Source: Bacillota bacterium
GTDB taxonomy: Bacteria; Armatimonadota; Hebobacteria; Hebobacterales; Hebobacteraceae
Assembly (NCBI GenBank): GCA_030597345.1
Contig: JAUVSA010000139.1
Coordinates: 1 to 6,007 of the forward strand
Direction of reading: 5' to 3'
Length of the DNA stretch: 6,007 bases
Part shown: piece by piece, positions 1 through 5,904 of the stretch
Numbering within the stretch: position 1 is the stretch's first letter
Layout: every line of letters begins with the position of its first letter
Notes under the pieces: generated by a model
Databases searched by the model: none
What the model was told of the DNA's origin: nothing
Seen by the model: the letters and a program-made list of their open reading frames with translations, nothing else
Translations under genes and position numbers: made by a program

Positions 1-2
1 AA

Positions 3-644
3 GAGAGCGGTGTCGCCAAGAGCGTGGGAGAGGAACTCCGGGACGAGCGGGAGGGGCCCCAACAGCGCGCCGAGAGCAGCCTCGCCGGCCCTGGGGGCCA
101 AGCCTCGACTGGAGATCGCCTCGAGGAGGTGGTTCGCCGGGTCCGGCCGCACTTGCTGATGTGGACCGCGCGGGACCCCCGCGGCCGACGGCTGGCCGAG
201 GCGCCGCAGAAGACCGACGACGAGACGCAATGGCGGCCGGGCGAAGGTCACCTGCCGGGCTGTGTCGAGGTCGAGCGCTGGACCGACGTACCTCTCTCCG
301 AGGTGCTGAGACTGATGCGCCGAGTGGGATCGGAGGAGGCGGGACGGCCAGCCGAGGTCGAAGGTCGACTGCCAGCGGAGAGGGAGGCCGAAGGGGGGCA
401 GACTATCCAGAGGCCGCCGGCGCCGGAGCGCGCTCCGGCGAGGTGGGAGCGCGAAGCTCGGGCGCACAGCGCCGATCTGCCGGGCGACACTGCTCCGCTG
501 AAGCTACGCAGTGCGGAGCAGAGAGGTCACCTGCCGAACGAGGCTCGCCTTCCGGACGAGAGGTGGGAGGAGCTGGGGGACAGGCTGGAGCTGGTTCTGG
601 CGGCAAGAGCAAAGCGGGGCACCGACGGGCAGACAGGCAAATAG
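3..644 (+). CDS. Hypothetical Glu/Arg-rich protein, 5'-truncated by window edge
   Basis: I do not recognise this protein. The frame is open to the left edge (first visible residues ESGVAKSVGEELRDE), so the gene most likely starts outside the window. A GTG at 24 is an alternative start, but no convincing ribosome binding site precedes it. Coding potential is supported by a hand-read codon pattern: third positions mostly G/C, second positions clearly lower. The other frames here give only Gly/Arg/Ala/Ser-rich translations. About 213 residues are visible, highly charged, with no signal peptide or membrane helix. A more ordinary-looking part (LEEVVRRVRPHLLMWTARD, later DVPLSEVLRLMRRVGSEE) is followed by a low-complexity half. 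The short motifs GEGHLPG, EGRLPAE and RGHLPNEARLPDE come from DNA repeats at 238-260, 356-377 and 524-560. A perfect palindrome (421-440) and a long hairpin (490-521) also lie inside it. It converges on the AMIN-HEAT gene with a 71-bp gap. Function unknown; real coding sequence is likely but not certain. Confidence 0.55.
   Translation, partial: ESGVAKSVGEELRDEREGPQQRAESSLAGPGGQASTGDRLEEVVRRVRPHLLMWTARDPRGRRLAEAPQKTDDETQWRPGEGHLPGCVEVERWTDVPLSEVLRLMRRVGSEEAGRPAEVEGRLPAEREAEGGQTIQRPPAPERAPARWEREARAHSADLPGDTAPLKLRSAEQRGHLPNEARLPDERWEELGDRLELVLAARAKRGTDGQTGK
238..260 (+). repeat. Hairpin repeat, copy A (in coding sequence)
   Basis: This 23-nt stretch matches 3418-3440 at 22 of 23 positions; the only difference is A250 versus G3430. 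Its core GGCGA-AGG-TCACC is a 5-bp stem with a 3-nt loop and one C/A mismatch, which becomes a G-T wobble on the minus strand. The core is followed by CTGCCGGGC, sharing its first C. In the + reading frame it encodes GEGHLPG. Confidence 0.7.
356..377 (+). repeat. Hairpin repeat, copy B (in coding sequence)
   Basis: The core GTCGA-AGG-TCGAC (357-369) is a perfect 5-bp stem with the same AGG loop as copies A and C, followed by TGCC. Relative to copy C, the second stem base is T instead of G and its partner is A instead of C, so the pair changes but pairing is kept. It is in the same reading frame as copy A and encodes EGRLPA. Confidence 0.6.
421..440. repeat. 20-bp perfect palindrome
   Basis: CGCCGGAGCGCGCTCCGGCG is identical to its own reverse complement over all 20 bases; flanking bases G420 and A441 do not extend it. 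It lies inside the left-hand coding region and encodes APERAPA in the + frame. It could form a cruciform or hairpin, or be a dimeric protein-binding site. Nothing nearby shows which. Confidence 0.7.
490..521. repeat. 9-bp stem inverted repeat in coding sequence
   Basis: CTGCTCCGC at 490-498 is the exact reverse complement of GCGGAGCAG at 513-521, with a 14-nt loop between. It is inside the left-hand coding region, directly upstream of the partial repeat copy at 524. Confidence 0.6.
524..560 (+). repeat. Partial repeat copy E plus degenerate 18-nt tandem unit
   Basis: AGGTCACCTGCCG at 524-536 is identical to 245-257, the 3' half of copy A, and is read in the same frame (GHLP). From 525 the DNA can be read as two 18-nt units, 525-542 and 543-560, identical at 14 of 18 positions and encoding GHLPNE and ARLPDE. 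The 18-nt period equals that of the tandem repeat in the glycoside hydrolase gene. Confidence 0.5.
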
Positions 645-647
645 CAG

Positions 648-680
648 CGGGCGCGAGCCCGGCGTGCACGGGCCGCACGC
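648..680. terminator. Candidate bidirectional terminator, two adjacent hairpins
   Basis: The 71-bp gap between the convergent stop codons holds two abutting perfect stem-loops. The first is CGGGC-GCGA-GCCCG (648-661), with a GNRA-type tetraloop. The second is GCGTGC, a 7-nt loop, then GCACGC (662-680). Position between convergent genes fits a shared terminator. Neither side has a T-tract, so a classical intrinsic terminator is not shown; the GC content alone makes small hairpins fairly likely. Confidence 0.4.
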
Positions 681-715
681 TGCTGCGCTCCGGGGGCCGC
701 GGTTCAGCGGGTGGA

Positions 716-3700
716 CTATTCGGGCTGAGTAAGTAGAAGGGCGGCATCTCGTACTCGGGGGTCCGGCTCTTCTGCGGCGACCTTCTTCAGTGCCTCCCAG
801 GCGGCCGCGTCGGAAGACTGTCCGAGGATCCGGGCGGCTCTGACTCTGATCTCATGGGAGGGGTCGGTGTTCAGCACGCGGATCACCTCGCGGACGGCCT
901 CCGCACTCCCCACTAATGCCAGACCCTCGAGGCCGCCGAGACGAACCTCGGGATCGAGAGAATCCAGCTCGGCCCTGAAGTCCTGCGCGGTCCACCGCCT
1001 GCTGAGGAGGTAGGAGATCGTTTCCATGGCAGTGCGGCGGGTCTCCTCCGGCGCGCTCCGGGCAGCGTGCAGCAACTTCCGCAGTTGAGCCTCGTCCGCC
1101 TCATGCAGAAGCTGAAGCGCCTCCGGGCGGCGTGCGGGATCGCCCAGGAGTTCCAGGATAGGTCCCTGGACTTCCCTGTCGAGCAGCGCAAGCAGGTAGA
1201 CGGCAACTGCCTCGCGCACTCTTGGATCGGGGTCGGCGGCGAGGGGAATGACCTGATGGGCGGCCTCCTCGCTCGTGGGAACCACAGTAGATATCGCCTC
1301 CACCGCGCGGGCGCGAACGTAGGCGTCGGAGTCGGCGAGCCGACCGACAAGCGTGCTGACGTAGTCGGCGGCGGCCTCTCCCAAGGAGCGGAAAGCGTTG
1401 ACAACGCTGGCACGGACGAACGCGTCCGGGTCGGTGATAGCCTCCGCGAGAACTGCCGCGTGTTCGGCCGCCTCGGTCTTGCCAATGGCGCCCGCGATAG
1501 CACATCGCACGCGAGGGTCGGGACTGTTCAGGTAGGGGATCAAAGTCTGCGTGTGGCCCTGGGTGGCAATCTCCCAGAGGCCGCGGCCGGCGCTCTTTCT
1601 CACGTTCACGTCTTCGTCCCGGAGAGCACCGACTAGCACGTCGGCGACCATGGGGTCTCCGGCAGATGCAAAGATGTGGACGGCACGGCCGCGAAGCTCA
1701 GGATCTGAGTCGTTGACCACATCCATGAGCAGAGGCAGCACATCGTAGGCGCGCATCTGGCCGAGGGCGGCGACGGCGGCCGTCCTCACGGCGGACTCAG
1801 CATCGCGCAGCGCGAGTTCCACCAGGGCAGGCACGTGCTCCGCAACATGGAGCACAGCGATCCCGGCCGCGGCAGCGGCACGAACGTCCGGGTGGGGGTC
1901 CTGAAGAGCCTTCGCTAGAGCGGCGGCTGCGGAGGAGCGCGCAGTGTCCTGGTCGGTCGAAGGTTCTTCGGTGGGCTTGGCAGGGCCAACGGCTCGGGCG
2001 AGGCCCTGCGCAGCCGTCGCTCGCACGAGGGAGGCGGGATCCGCCAGCGCTGATATCAGGGCGGAGACGGCCTCGGGGCCGCCGATCTCGCTCAATGCCT
2101 GCGCGCCAGCGGTCCTCAGAGATTCGTGTGGGAGAGAAAGCAGGTGAGACAGGCCTTGCACTGCCTCCTGCTCTCTCACCTCGGCAAGCAGGCGCGCACA
2201 CAGCTCCTGAAGCGCTGGGTCGGGCGCCTCGAGGCCGCGCAGCAGCGGTCCAGTGACGCCCCGCTCACCCGCGGCCCGCAGGAGGGAAAGCCTCAGCTCG
2301 CGCTGCTCAGTCTCTACCTGCGGCAGGCCCTGCACCCAGGCATCGAGTCTGCCGGCGCGTTCCAGCGCCTGAGAAAGCCCCGTGGTCAGGTTGCGGTTGA
2401 GGCCGGAGATGGCGCGCTCCAGGGCCGGCAGCGGATCGACGCATCGGGAGGCAATGGTATCGAGCAGCACTCCCACGAAAGGCAGGTCGGGCTGTTCGGA
2501 GGCGCGTCGGTCGAGCGCCGCAAGCAGCACATCGATGTCTTCCCCACCCATCCGCGCGAGGGAGAGGGCAGCGGCCTGCTGAACGGCCGGCGATGGGTCT
2601 TGTAGAGCGGCAAGCAGCGGCATCCGGTAGGCGGCATCAGCCGGGAACAGGCCGAGGGCGCGGGCGGCTCGCGCGCGGACCTGCGGCAGAGGATCGCCGA
2701 GCAGGTCGGAGAGGGCCTTGCCGCTGCCCTCCGGCGCAACCAGGAGCAGTGCCTCGACTGCGCCGCATCGGACCAGCTCGTCAGTGTCCCCGAGCGCCGA
2801 GATGAGTGGGCGTGCCGCCTGGCTTCCTGCGGCGCGGATGACCTCCGCGGCGATCTCCTGCGCTGACTGATCTTCGTGCACGAGCGCGAGCAATATCGGC
2901 CGCACGGGAGCTTGCCGCACGAGGCTAACCAGTGCGTGAACAGCGGCCTCGCATACCGAAGGAGGGCCGGACTGGGCGGCCTCAAGGAGAGGCGCGGCGG
3001 CCAGCTCTGCCGGGTGACGGGCCAGCGCGCCAGCGGCCTCAACGCGAGCGTGCATCGATCCTTTCGCCAGCTCGGACACCAGCGTCTCAATCGGGCAGGC
3101 CAGCCGCACCAAGTCCGCCGCCTCCTCCGCGACGGGCGGCGAGGAATCCGCGGCAGCGATGAGGAGGTGCCGGCGCACGGAGCGGAGGTCGGGCACTGGC
3201 CACTGCCGGAGTGCGCGGAGAGCGGCGAGGCGTTCGGCCTCCTCCTCCGATTGGAGCGCTCGCCGAAGCTCCGCAGTGCGGCCGCGTGCCCTCAGATGCT
3301 CCGCGACGTACCTGGCCACCAGCACAGCCAGAAGAAATCCGAGCACAGTCGCCAAAACCCACGCGAACACCGGCGTCTCGGCAGAGGGGACCGCGGGCCG
3401 GGGAGCCTGAGTCGGGACGGGCGAAGGTCGCCTGCCGGGCGCAGGGAGAGGTTCCAGCATCTCAGGCGCGGACGGCGCGGGAGCGACTGGCTCCGCGCCG
3501 GCAGGGGCGATCTCAGGAGGCGCCGGGACAGGCTCTGGTCCGACTGCGGGAGACGGCGCAGGTGTTGGCTCAACCTGCCCAGATGTGATCGGCGCCGGCG
3601 GCGCCGCGCCTATGGGAGGCGCGCCTATGGGAGGTGAGAAATCGATCTCCAGCGAACCGACCCCGGGCCGGGAGATGGTCTGGTATCGGAGGCGATCGGG

Positions 3701-4114
3701 GGTAACGGAAAGATCGAAGACGAGCCGAGCGATCGGCGGGCGGCTTCGGAACTGGGCGAGGCGAACACGCTTCACGCCGGCTTGCCCTGCGGAGATGGAA
3801 CGCGGACCTTCGGCCTCCAGCCAGAAGCCGGGCAGCTGGAGCACCAGGCGATCCGGCCCACGGAGACAGAAGGTCTCGAACGCAGGCGGCTGAGAAGCAG
3901 TGGTGGTGATGGTGATCTTGAGTCGGCCGTCGGTGGAAGTCACCTCCACGCGCTGAACGACGGCGCGCTCGGCGCACTTCGCGGAGGAAGCGGCGGAGAC
4001 GATCAGAGCGGCTGTCAGGGCCAATCGGAGGAATGGCCAGACATAATGGCCTGGCCGAGAGGCGCGCGGCGTACGGCCGCGCGGAGAAGTTGTCTGTAAG
4101 TGCCTCCGACTCAT
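716..4114 (-). CDS. AMIN domain / transmembrane / HEAT-repeat protein
   Basis: This gene encodes 1132 residues. A basic N-terminus precedes a hydrophobic segment (about 25-46, WPFLRLALTAALIVSAASSA) that could be a signal peptide or anchor. Residues about 51-160 read as an AMIN domain: VVQRVEV, a central GPDRLVLQLPG, KRVRLAQF, IARLVFDLS and a final LEIDF. Residues 161-247 are a Pro/Ala-rich linker. A clear membrane helix follows (about 248-270, VFAWVLATVLGFLLAVLVARYV), then a basic stretch. Residues about 285-1132 are HEAT/PBS-lyase-like repeats with the motif DPxxxVRxxAxxALG at about 31-residue spacing (for example near 739, 771, 802, 833, 864, 895, 928, 961). AMIN domains are known from cell-wall amidases and secretins as envelope-targeting modules; HEAT solenoids bind proteins. 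From the positive charges after the helix I infer AMIN outside and HEAT inside the cytoplasm. I chose ATG 4114 because it places the hydrophobic segment near the N-terminus. A TTG at 4210 would add 32 residues with no clear role. No good Shine-Dalgarno is visible. The inter-repeat stretch PAKPTEEPSTDQDTARS (711-727) looks like an insertion. Confidence 0.9.
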   Translation of the reverse strand: MSRRHLQTTSPRGRTPRASRPGHYVWPFLRLALTAALIVSAASSAKCAERAVVQRVEVTSTDGRLKITITTTASQPPAFETFCLRGPDRLVLQLPGFWLEAEGPRSISAGQAGVKRVRLAQFRSRPPIARLVFDLSVTPDRLRYQTISRPGVGSLEIDFSPPIGAPPIGAAPPAPITSGQVEPTPAPSPAVGPEPVPAPPEIAPAGAEPVAPAPSAPEMLEPLPAPGRRPSPVPTQAPRPAVPSAETPVFAWVLATVLGFLLAVLVARYVAEHLRARGRTAELRRALQSEEEAERLAALRALRQWPVPDLRSVRRHLLIAAADSSPPVAEEAADLVRLACPIETLVSELAKGSMHARVEAAGALARHPAELAAAPLLEAAQSGPPSVCEAAVHALVSLVRQAPVRPILLALVHEDQSAQEIAAEVIRAAGSQAARPLISALGDTDELVRCGAVEALLLVAPEGSGKALSDLLGDPLPQVRARAARALGLFPADAAYRMPLLAALQDPSPAVQQAAALSLARMGGEDIDVLLAALDRRASEQPDLPFVGVLLDTIASRCVDPLPALERAISGLNRNLTTGLSQALERAGRLDAWVQGLPQVETEQRELRLSLLRAAGERGVTGPLLRGLEAPDPALQELCARLLAEVREQEAVQGLSHLLSLPHESLRTAGAQALSEIGGPEAVSALISALADPASLVRATAAQGLARAVGPAKPTEEPSTDQDTARSSAAAALAKALQDPHPDVRAAAAAGIAVLHVAEHVPALVELALRDAESAVRTAAVAALGQMRAYDVLPLLMDVVNDSDPELRGRAVHIFASAGDPMVADVLVGALRDEDVNVRKSAGRGLWEIATQGHTQTLIPYLNSPDPRVRCAIAGAIGKTEAAEHAAVLAEAITDPDAFVRASVVNAFRSLGEAAADYVSTLVGRLADSDAYVRARAVEAISTVVPTSEEAAHQVIPLAADPDPRVREAVAVYLLALLDREVQGPILELLGDPARRPEALQLLHEADEAQLRKLLHAARSAPEETRRTAMETISYLLSRRWTAQDFRAELDSLDPEVRLGGLEGLALVGSAEAVREVIRVLNTDPSHEIRVRAARILGQSSDAAAWEALKKVAAEEPDPRVRDAALLLTQPE
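1956..1972. repeat. Small hairpin in inter-HEAT linker, possible degenerate repeat copy
   Basis: CGAAG-GTT-CTTCG at 1958-1970 is a perfect 5-bp stem with a 3-nt loop; two G-T pairs extend it to 1956-1972. It starts GTCGAAGGT, like the other hairpin repeats, but then diverges. It lies in the codons for the Pro/Glu/Ser/Thr/Asp-rich stretch that interrupts the HEAT series, a position likely to tolerate insertions. Confidence 0.35.
3418..3440 (+). repeat. Hairpin repeat, copy C (in Pro-rich linker codons)
   Basis: This copy differs from copy A at one of 23 positions. Its core GGCGA-AGG-TCGCC (3420-3432) is a perfect 5-bp stem with a 3-nt loop. It lies antisense within the AMIN-HEAT gene and supplies the residues PGRRPSP in the Pro-rich linker (about residues 226-232), so here the repeat is translated from the opposite strand to copy A. 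Confidence 0.7.
3606..3635. repeat. 15-bp tandem duplication in Pro-rich linker
   Basis: GCGCCTATGGGAGGC (3606-3620) is followed at once by GCGCCTATGGGAGGT (3621-3635), 14 of 15 identical. On the minus strand it encodes PPIGAPPIGA at residues 161-170 of the AMIN-HEAT protein, at the start of the linker. It keeps the frame and looks like a simple slippage expansion of a flexible linker. Confidence 0.7.
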
Positions 4115-4375
4115 TCGGCAACCCCCGCGCCAGCCCCGTGCTGGGCAGCCCGGACGAGGCCTCGGGGCCAGCTCGACGCGGTCCTCCGCAGGTACCGAGT
4201 GCGGTTTCAAGGGCTTGTTCCATACTGCAGCGGATATCTGAGATGACTGCGTCGCGGCCCCTGGGTGGCGACTGCGGCAACTTCAGTGGCTAGGCATGCT
4301 TCGCAGGCCGCCATGGCGGCGGCGTGCGAGCGTTACCAGATGAATGACGACGGCGGCTCGTCCAGCTTCGCCCTG
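4115..4375. other. Intergenic region between hydrolase and AMIN-HEAT genes
   Basis: These 261 bases contain no gene I can support. They hold the large palindrome at 4301-4329. I looked for a sigma-70-type promoter for the AMIN-HEAT gene on the minus strand and saw no convincing pair of hexamers. If the TTG start at 4210 is the real one, the gap shrinks to 165 bp. Confidence 0.6.
4301..4329. terminator. Extended palindrome downstream of hydrolase gene, possible terminator
   Basis: The 14-bp palindrome GCCGCCATGGCGGC (4307-4320) is embedded in a longer inverted repeat, TCGCA (4301-4305) pairing with TGCGA (4325-4329), with 1 and 4 unpaired bases between stems. It lies 47 bp beyond the hydrolase stop codon on the minus strand. 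No T-run follows on either strand, so it may be a factor-assisted terminator, an mRNA-stabilising stem or an operator. Confidence 0.4.
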
Positions 4376-5833
4376 CTAGCTGCCACTCTTGCTCAAGTCG
4401 AGCACGGTCAGCGAGTCGGCGGGTAACGTAAGGCCGATCTCATCGCCATCGACTGACAGGCTCTCGGGTCCCGACCAGATCGGCTTATAGTCCTCCGGGC
4501 CCTGTCCCTGCCACAGCCACCGCTGGACCGATGAGGCCTGATACCCTTTGACGGCTATGGCGACTTCCCGCGCGGCCGTGTCCTTGTTGATGAGGAAGAG
4601 GCTGAGGCCGCCAGTCGAGCTTCGACCGCCAGTCGAGCTTCGACCGCCAGAGTCCGGCGAGTAGCTGGCGAAGGTGCGCATGCGCTTGGGCTCTTCGATG
4701 TGGACCATCCGGTCCTTCAGGAACTGGCTCCAAATGGCGAGCTGCGTCCCGGTCGGTTGAAGCTGGTTATCGTCGTCCACTGCATCCCAAAGGCTGGGCT
4801 GGTCCGGCGAATGACTCACCCAGCGGGTGTTCCAGATCTGAGCCATATCTATCTGCTCGATCTCCAGCAGCGTGCCGAATATGTCGAACGCGACGAGCCC
4901 GTGACCCAGGTCGTTCACCTTCGGCCATCCGTCTTCGGACCAGTCGGCCGCGTTCAGCTCTGTGACCGTTAGGCGCAGGCGATCGGCGAACCCCGGCGGG
5001 CCCCACTTGCGCGCGGCCTCGAGGGGGCTGATGGCATCGCGATGGGCCTCCGGATAGCCGGGGCCGTGGTCCCGGTAGTGCTCGTAGCTGCCCCACTTCC
5101 AGCACGAGTAGACGTGGATCGGCACGAAGTCGATGTGCTCGGCCGCCGCCTCATACAGGACCTTCCACCAGAGCACTCCTTCGTTCGCCTCTCCTCGGCC
5201 GGTCCCATCGGCGCGAGGCGGGCCGTTCGCCCCGACCCAGATCGAGGGATCGACCTTCTTCATCGCTTTGGCGAACTCGATGAAGTCCCGCGCGTAATCG
5301 TGCACGCTGATGGTAGCGTCTATGTATGCCTCGTTGCCGAGCTCCCAGTACTTGACGCCGTACTTCTTCTTCACGTTGGCGTAGTCGACCCAGGCGACGG
5401 CCGTTTCCAGAAGCCGTTCCTTGGTGACGGTGCACCCCGGCGTGAAGAGCGCGTCGTAGCAGATAACTACCGTCGGCTCCGCGTCTATGCGCTTGCAGAG
5501 ATCCATAAACTCATCGAAATCGAGGCGACGGACCGTCCACTCCCCGTCGGCGGACTGGAGCTCCACCTCCCGTCCCTTGCGCGGCCCGCAGGCGAGCGCG
5601 GGCTGAGGGCGCTCGAACGGGGGCACCGACCAGAGGTGGTTGTCGGATTTGTCTCCGCCGGGGAATCTCAAGGAGCGAACGCCCATCTCCTTGAGCGCCT
5701 CTTCGAGCGGCCGCGCCCCCGGACCCCGATTGGAGTCGTGGTCAACCAGGTAATCTATGTTGATCCCGATGACCCGCCGGTCCACCTCGGTCACGACCTG
5801 CGATACATCCACCTCAATCCTGTTACTCGCCAT
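4376..5833 (-). CDS. Clan GH-A glycoside hydrolase, alpha-L-arabinofuranosidase-like
   Basis: This gene encodes a 485-residue enzyme predicted to hydrolyse terminal sugars, probably alpha-L-arabinofuranosyl residues, by the retaining mechanism of clan GH-A. It starts with a strand typical of the fold (IEVDVSQVVTEVDRRVIGIN). RFPGG (56-60) resembles the LRxPGG motif of GH51 and related enzymes. WELGNEAY (163-170) gives the likely acid/base Glu168 after Asn167. LTVTELNAADW (288-298) gives the likely nucleophile Glu292. IHVYSCWKW (239-247) fits an active-site-lining strand. The last about 100 residues (LSLFLINKD to LTVLDLSKSGS) resemble the C-terminal beta-sandwich of this group. No signal peptide is visible, so a cytoplasmic enzyme acting on imported oligosaccharides is likely. 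ATG 5833 is preceded by GGAG 10 nt upstream (a second GGAG directly abuts the ATG). Residues 398-409 are the tandem insert RSSTGGRSSTGG. The exact family (GH51, GH39 or a GH51-like subgroup) and the substrate are not settled by sequence reading. Confidence 0.85.
   Translation of the reverse strand: MASNRIEVDVSQVVTEVDRRVIGINIDYLVDHDSNRGPGARPLEEALKEMGVRSLRFPGGDKSDNHLWSVPPFERPQPALACGPRKGREVELQSADGEWTVRRLDFDEFMDLCKRIDAEPTVVICYDALFTPGCTVTKERLLETAVAWVDYANVKKKYGVKYWELGNEAYIDATISVHDYARDFIEFAKAMKKVDPSIWVGANGPPRADGTGRGEANEGVLWWKVLYEAAAEHIDFVPIHVYSCWKWGSYEHYRDHGPGYPEAHRDAISPLEAARKWGPPGFADRLRLTVTELNAADWSEDGWPKVNDLGHGLVAFDIFGTLLEIEQIDMAQIWNTRWVSHSPDQPSLWDAVDDDNQLQPTGTQLAIWSQFLKDRMVHIEEPKRMRTFASYSPDSGGRSSTGGRSSTGGLSLFLINKDTAAREVAIAVKGYQASSVQRWLWQGQGPEDYKPIWSGPESLSVDGDEIGLTLPADSLTVLDLSKSGS
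4608..4650. repeat. 18-bp tandem hairpin repeat, copies D1 and D2, in hydrolase gene
   Basis: A period-18 repeat covers 43 bases (2.4 units) without mismatch. Each full unit carries GTCGA-AGC-TCGAC on the minus strand (4614-4626 and 4632-4644), a perfect 5-bp stem with a 3-nt loop, followed by TGGC. This is the same design as copies A-C. It encodes RSSTGGRSSTGG in frame, between DSGG and the beta-strand LSLFLIN. Removing 36 bases would leave DSGGLSLF, a natural-looking junction. Confidence 0.8.
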
Positions 5834-5843
5834 CTCCGTGTCG

Positions 5844-5847
5844 CTCC
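5844..5847 (-). promoter_or_regulatory. Ribosome binding site of hydrolase gene
   Basis: On the minus strand GGAG occurs with a 10-nt spacer before ATG 5833. A second GGAG lies directly against the ATG, too close to serve in the usual way. An out-of-frame ATG overlaps the first GGAG (ATGGAG), 16 nt upstream of the true start. Confidence 0.4.
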
Positions 5848-5850
5848 ATT

Positions 5851-5890
5851 CTATGTGTGGTTACGCGCCGCTATGTGTGGTTGCGCGCCG
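5851..5890. repeat. 20-bp tandem duplication in hydrolase leader
   Basis: CTATGTGTGGTTACGCGCCG (5851-5870) is followed at once by the same 20 bases with one change, A5863 to G5883 (5871-5890). It lies between the stop of the upstream gene and the hydrolase start, ending 17 nt before the ATG. It is not palindromic. Two helical turns of direct repeat just ahead of a gene could be a regulator-binding site; a chance tandem duplication is equally possible. Confidence 0.75.
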
Positions 5891-5904
5891 CCGACAGGCC
5901 TCGT

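Noticed and set aside
500..516. 17-nt near match (16 of 17) to 3266-3282
   Set aside because: A single match of this length is roughly what chance gives in 6 kb of GC-rich sequence, and it lacks the hairpin core.
161..736. Second + strand frame overlapping the left-hand gene
   Set aside because: Its translation is dominated by Gly, Arg, Ala and Ser, typical of an out-of-frame reading of GC-rich coding DNA, and it runs into the convergent gene.
2876..3637. Long + strand open frame opposite the AMIN-HEAT gene, also 1067-1636 and 2126-2605
   Set aside because: These frames mirror the HEAT repeats and linker on the opposite strand, are Arg/Gly/Ser-rich, and have no domain of their own.
4115..4210. 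N-terminal extension of the AMIN-HEAT protein from a TTG at 4210
   Set aside because: It adds 32 Pro/Arg/Gly-rich residues ahead of an already long basic n-region and uses a rare start; ATG 4114 is the simpler choice. Not excluded.
3570..4280. Minus-strand frame of 236 codons overlapping the start of the AMIN-HEAT gene
   Set aside because: It overlaps the signal segment and AMIN domain out of frame and becomes Arg/Ser/Pro-rich. The first part (MEQALETALGT) looks protein-like, but it has no separate stop or support.
5834..5870. Possible -10 box (TAGAAT, minus strand) ahead of the hydrolase
   Set aside because: No matching -35 element lies at the right distance, and it overlaps the ribosome binding site area.
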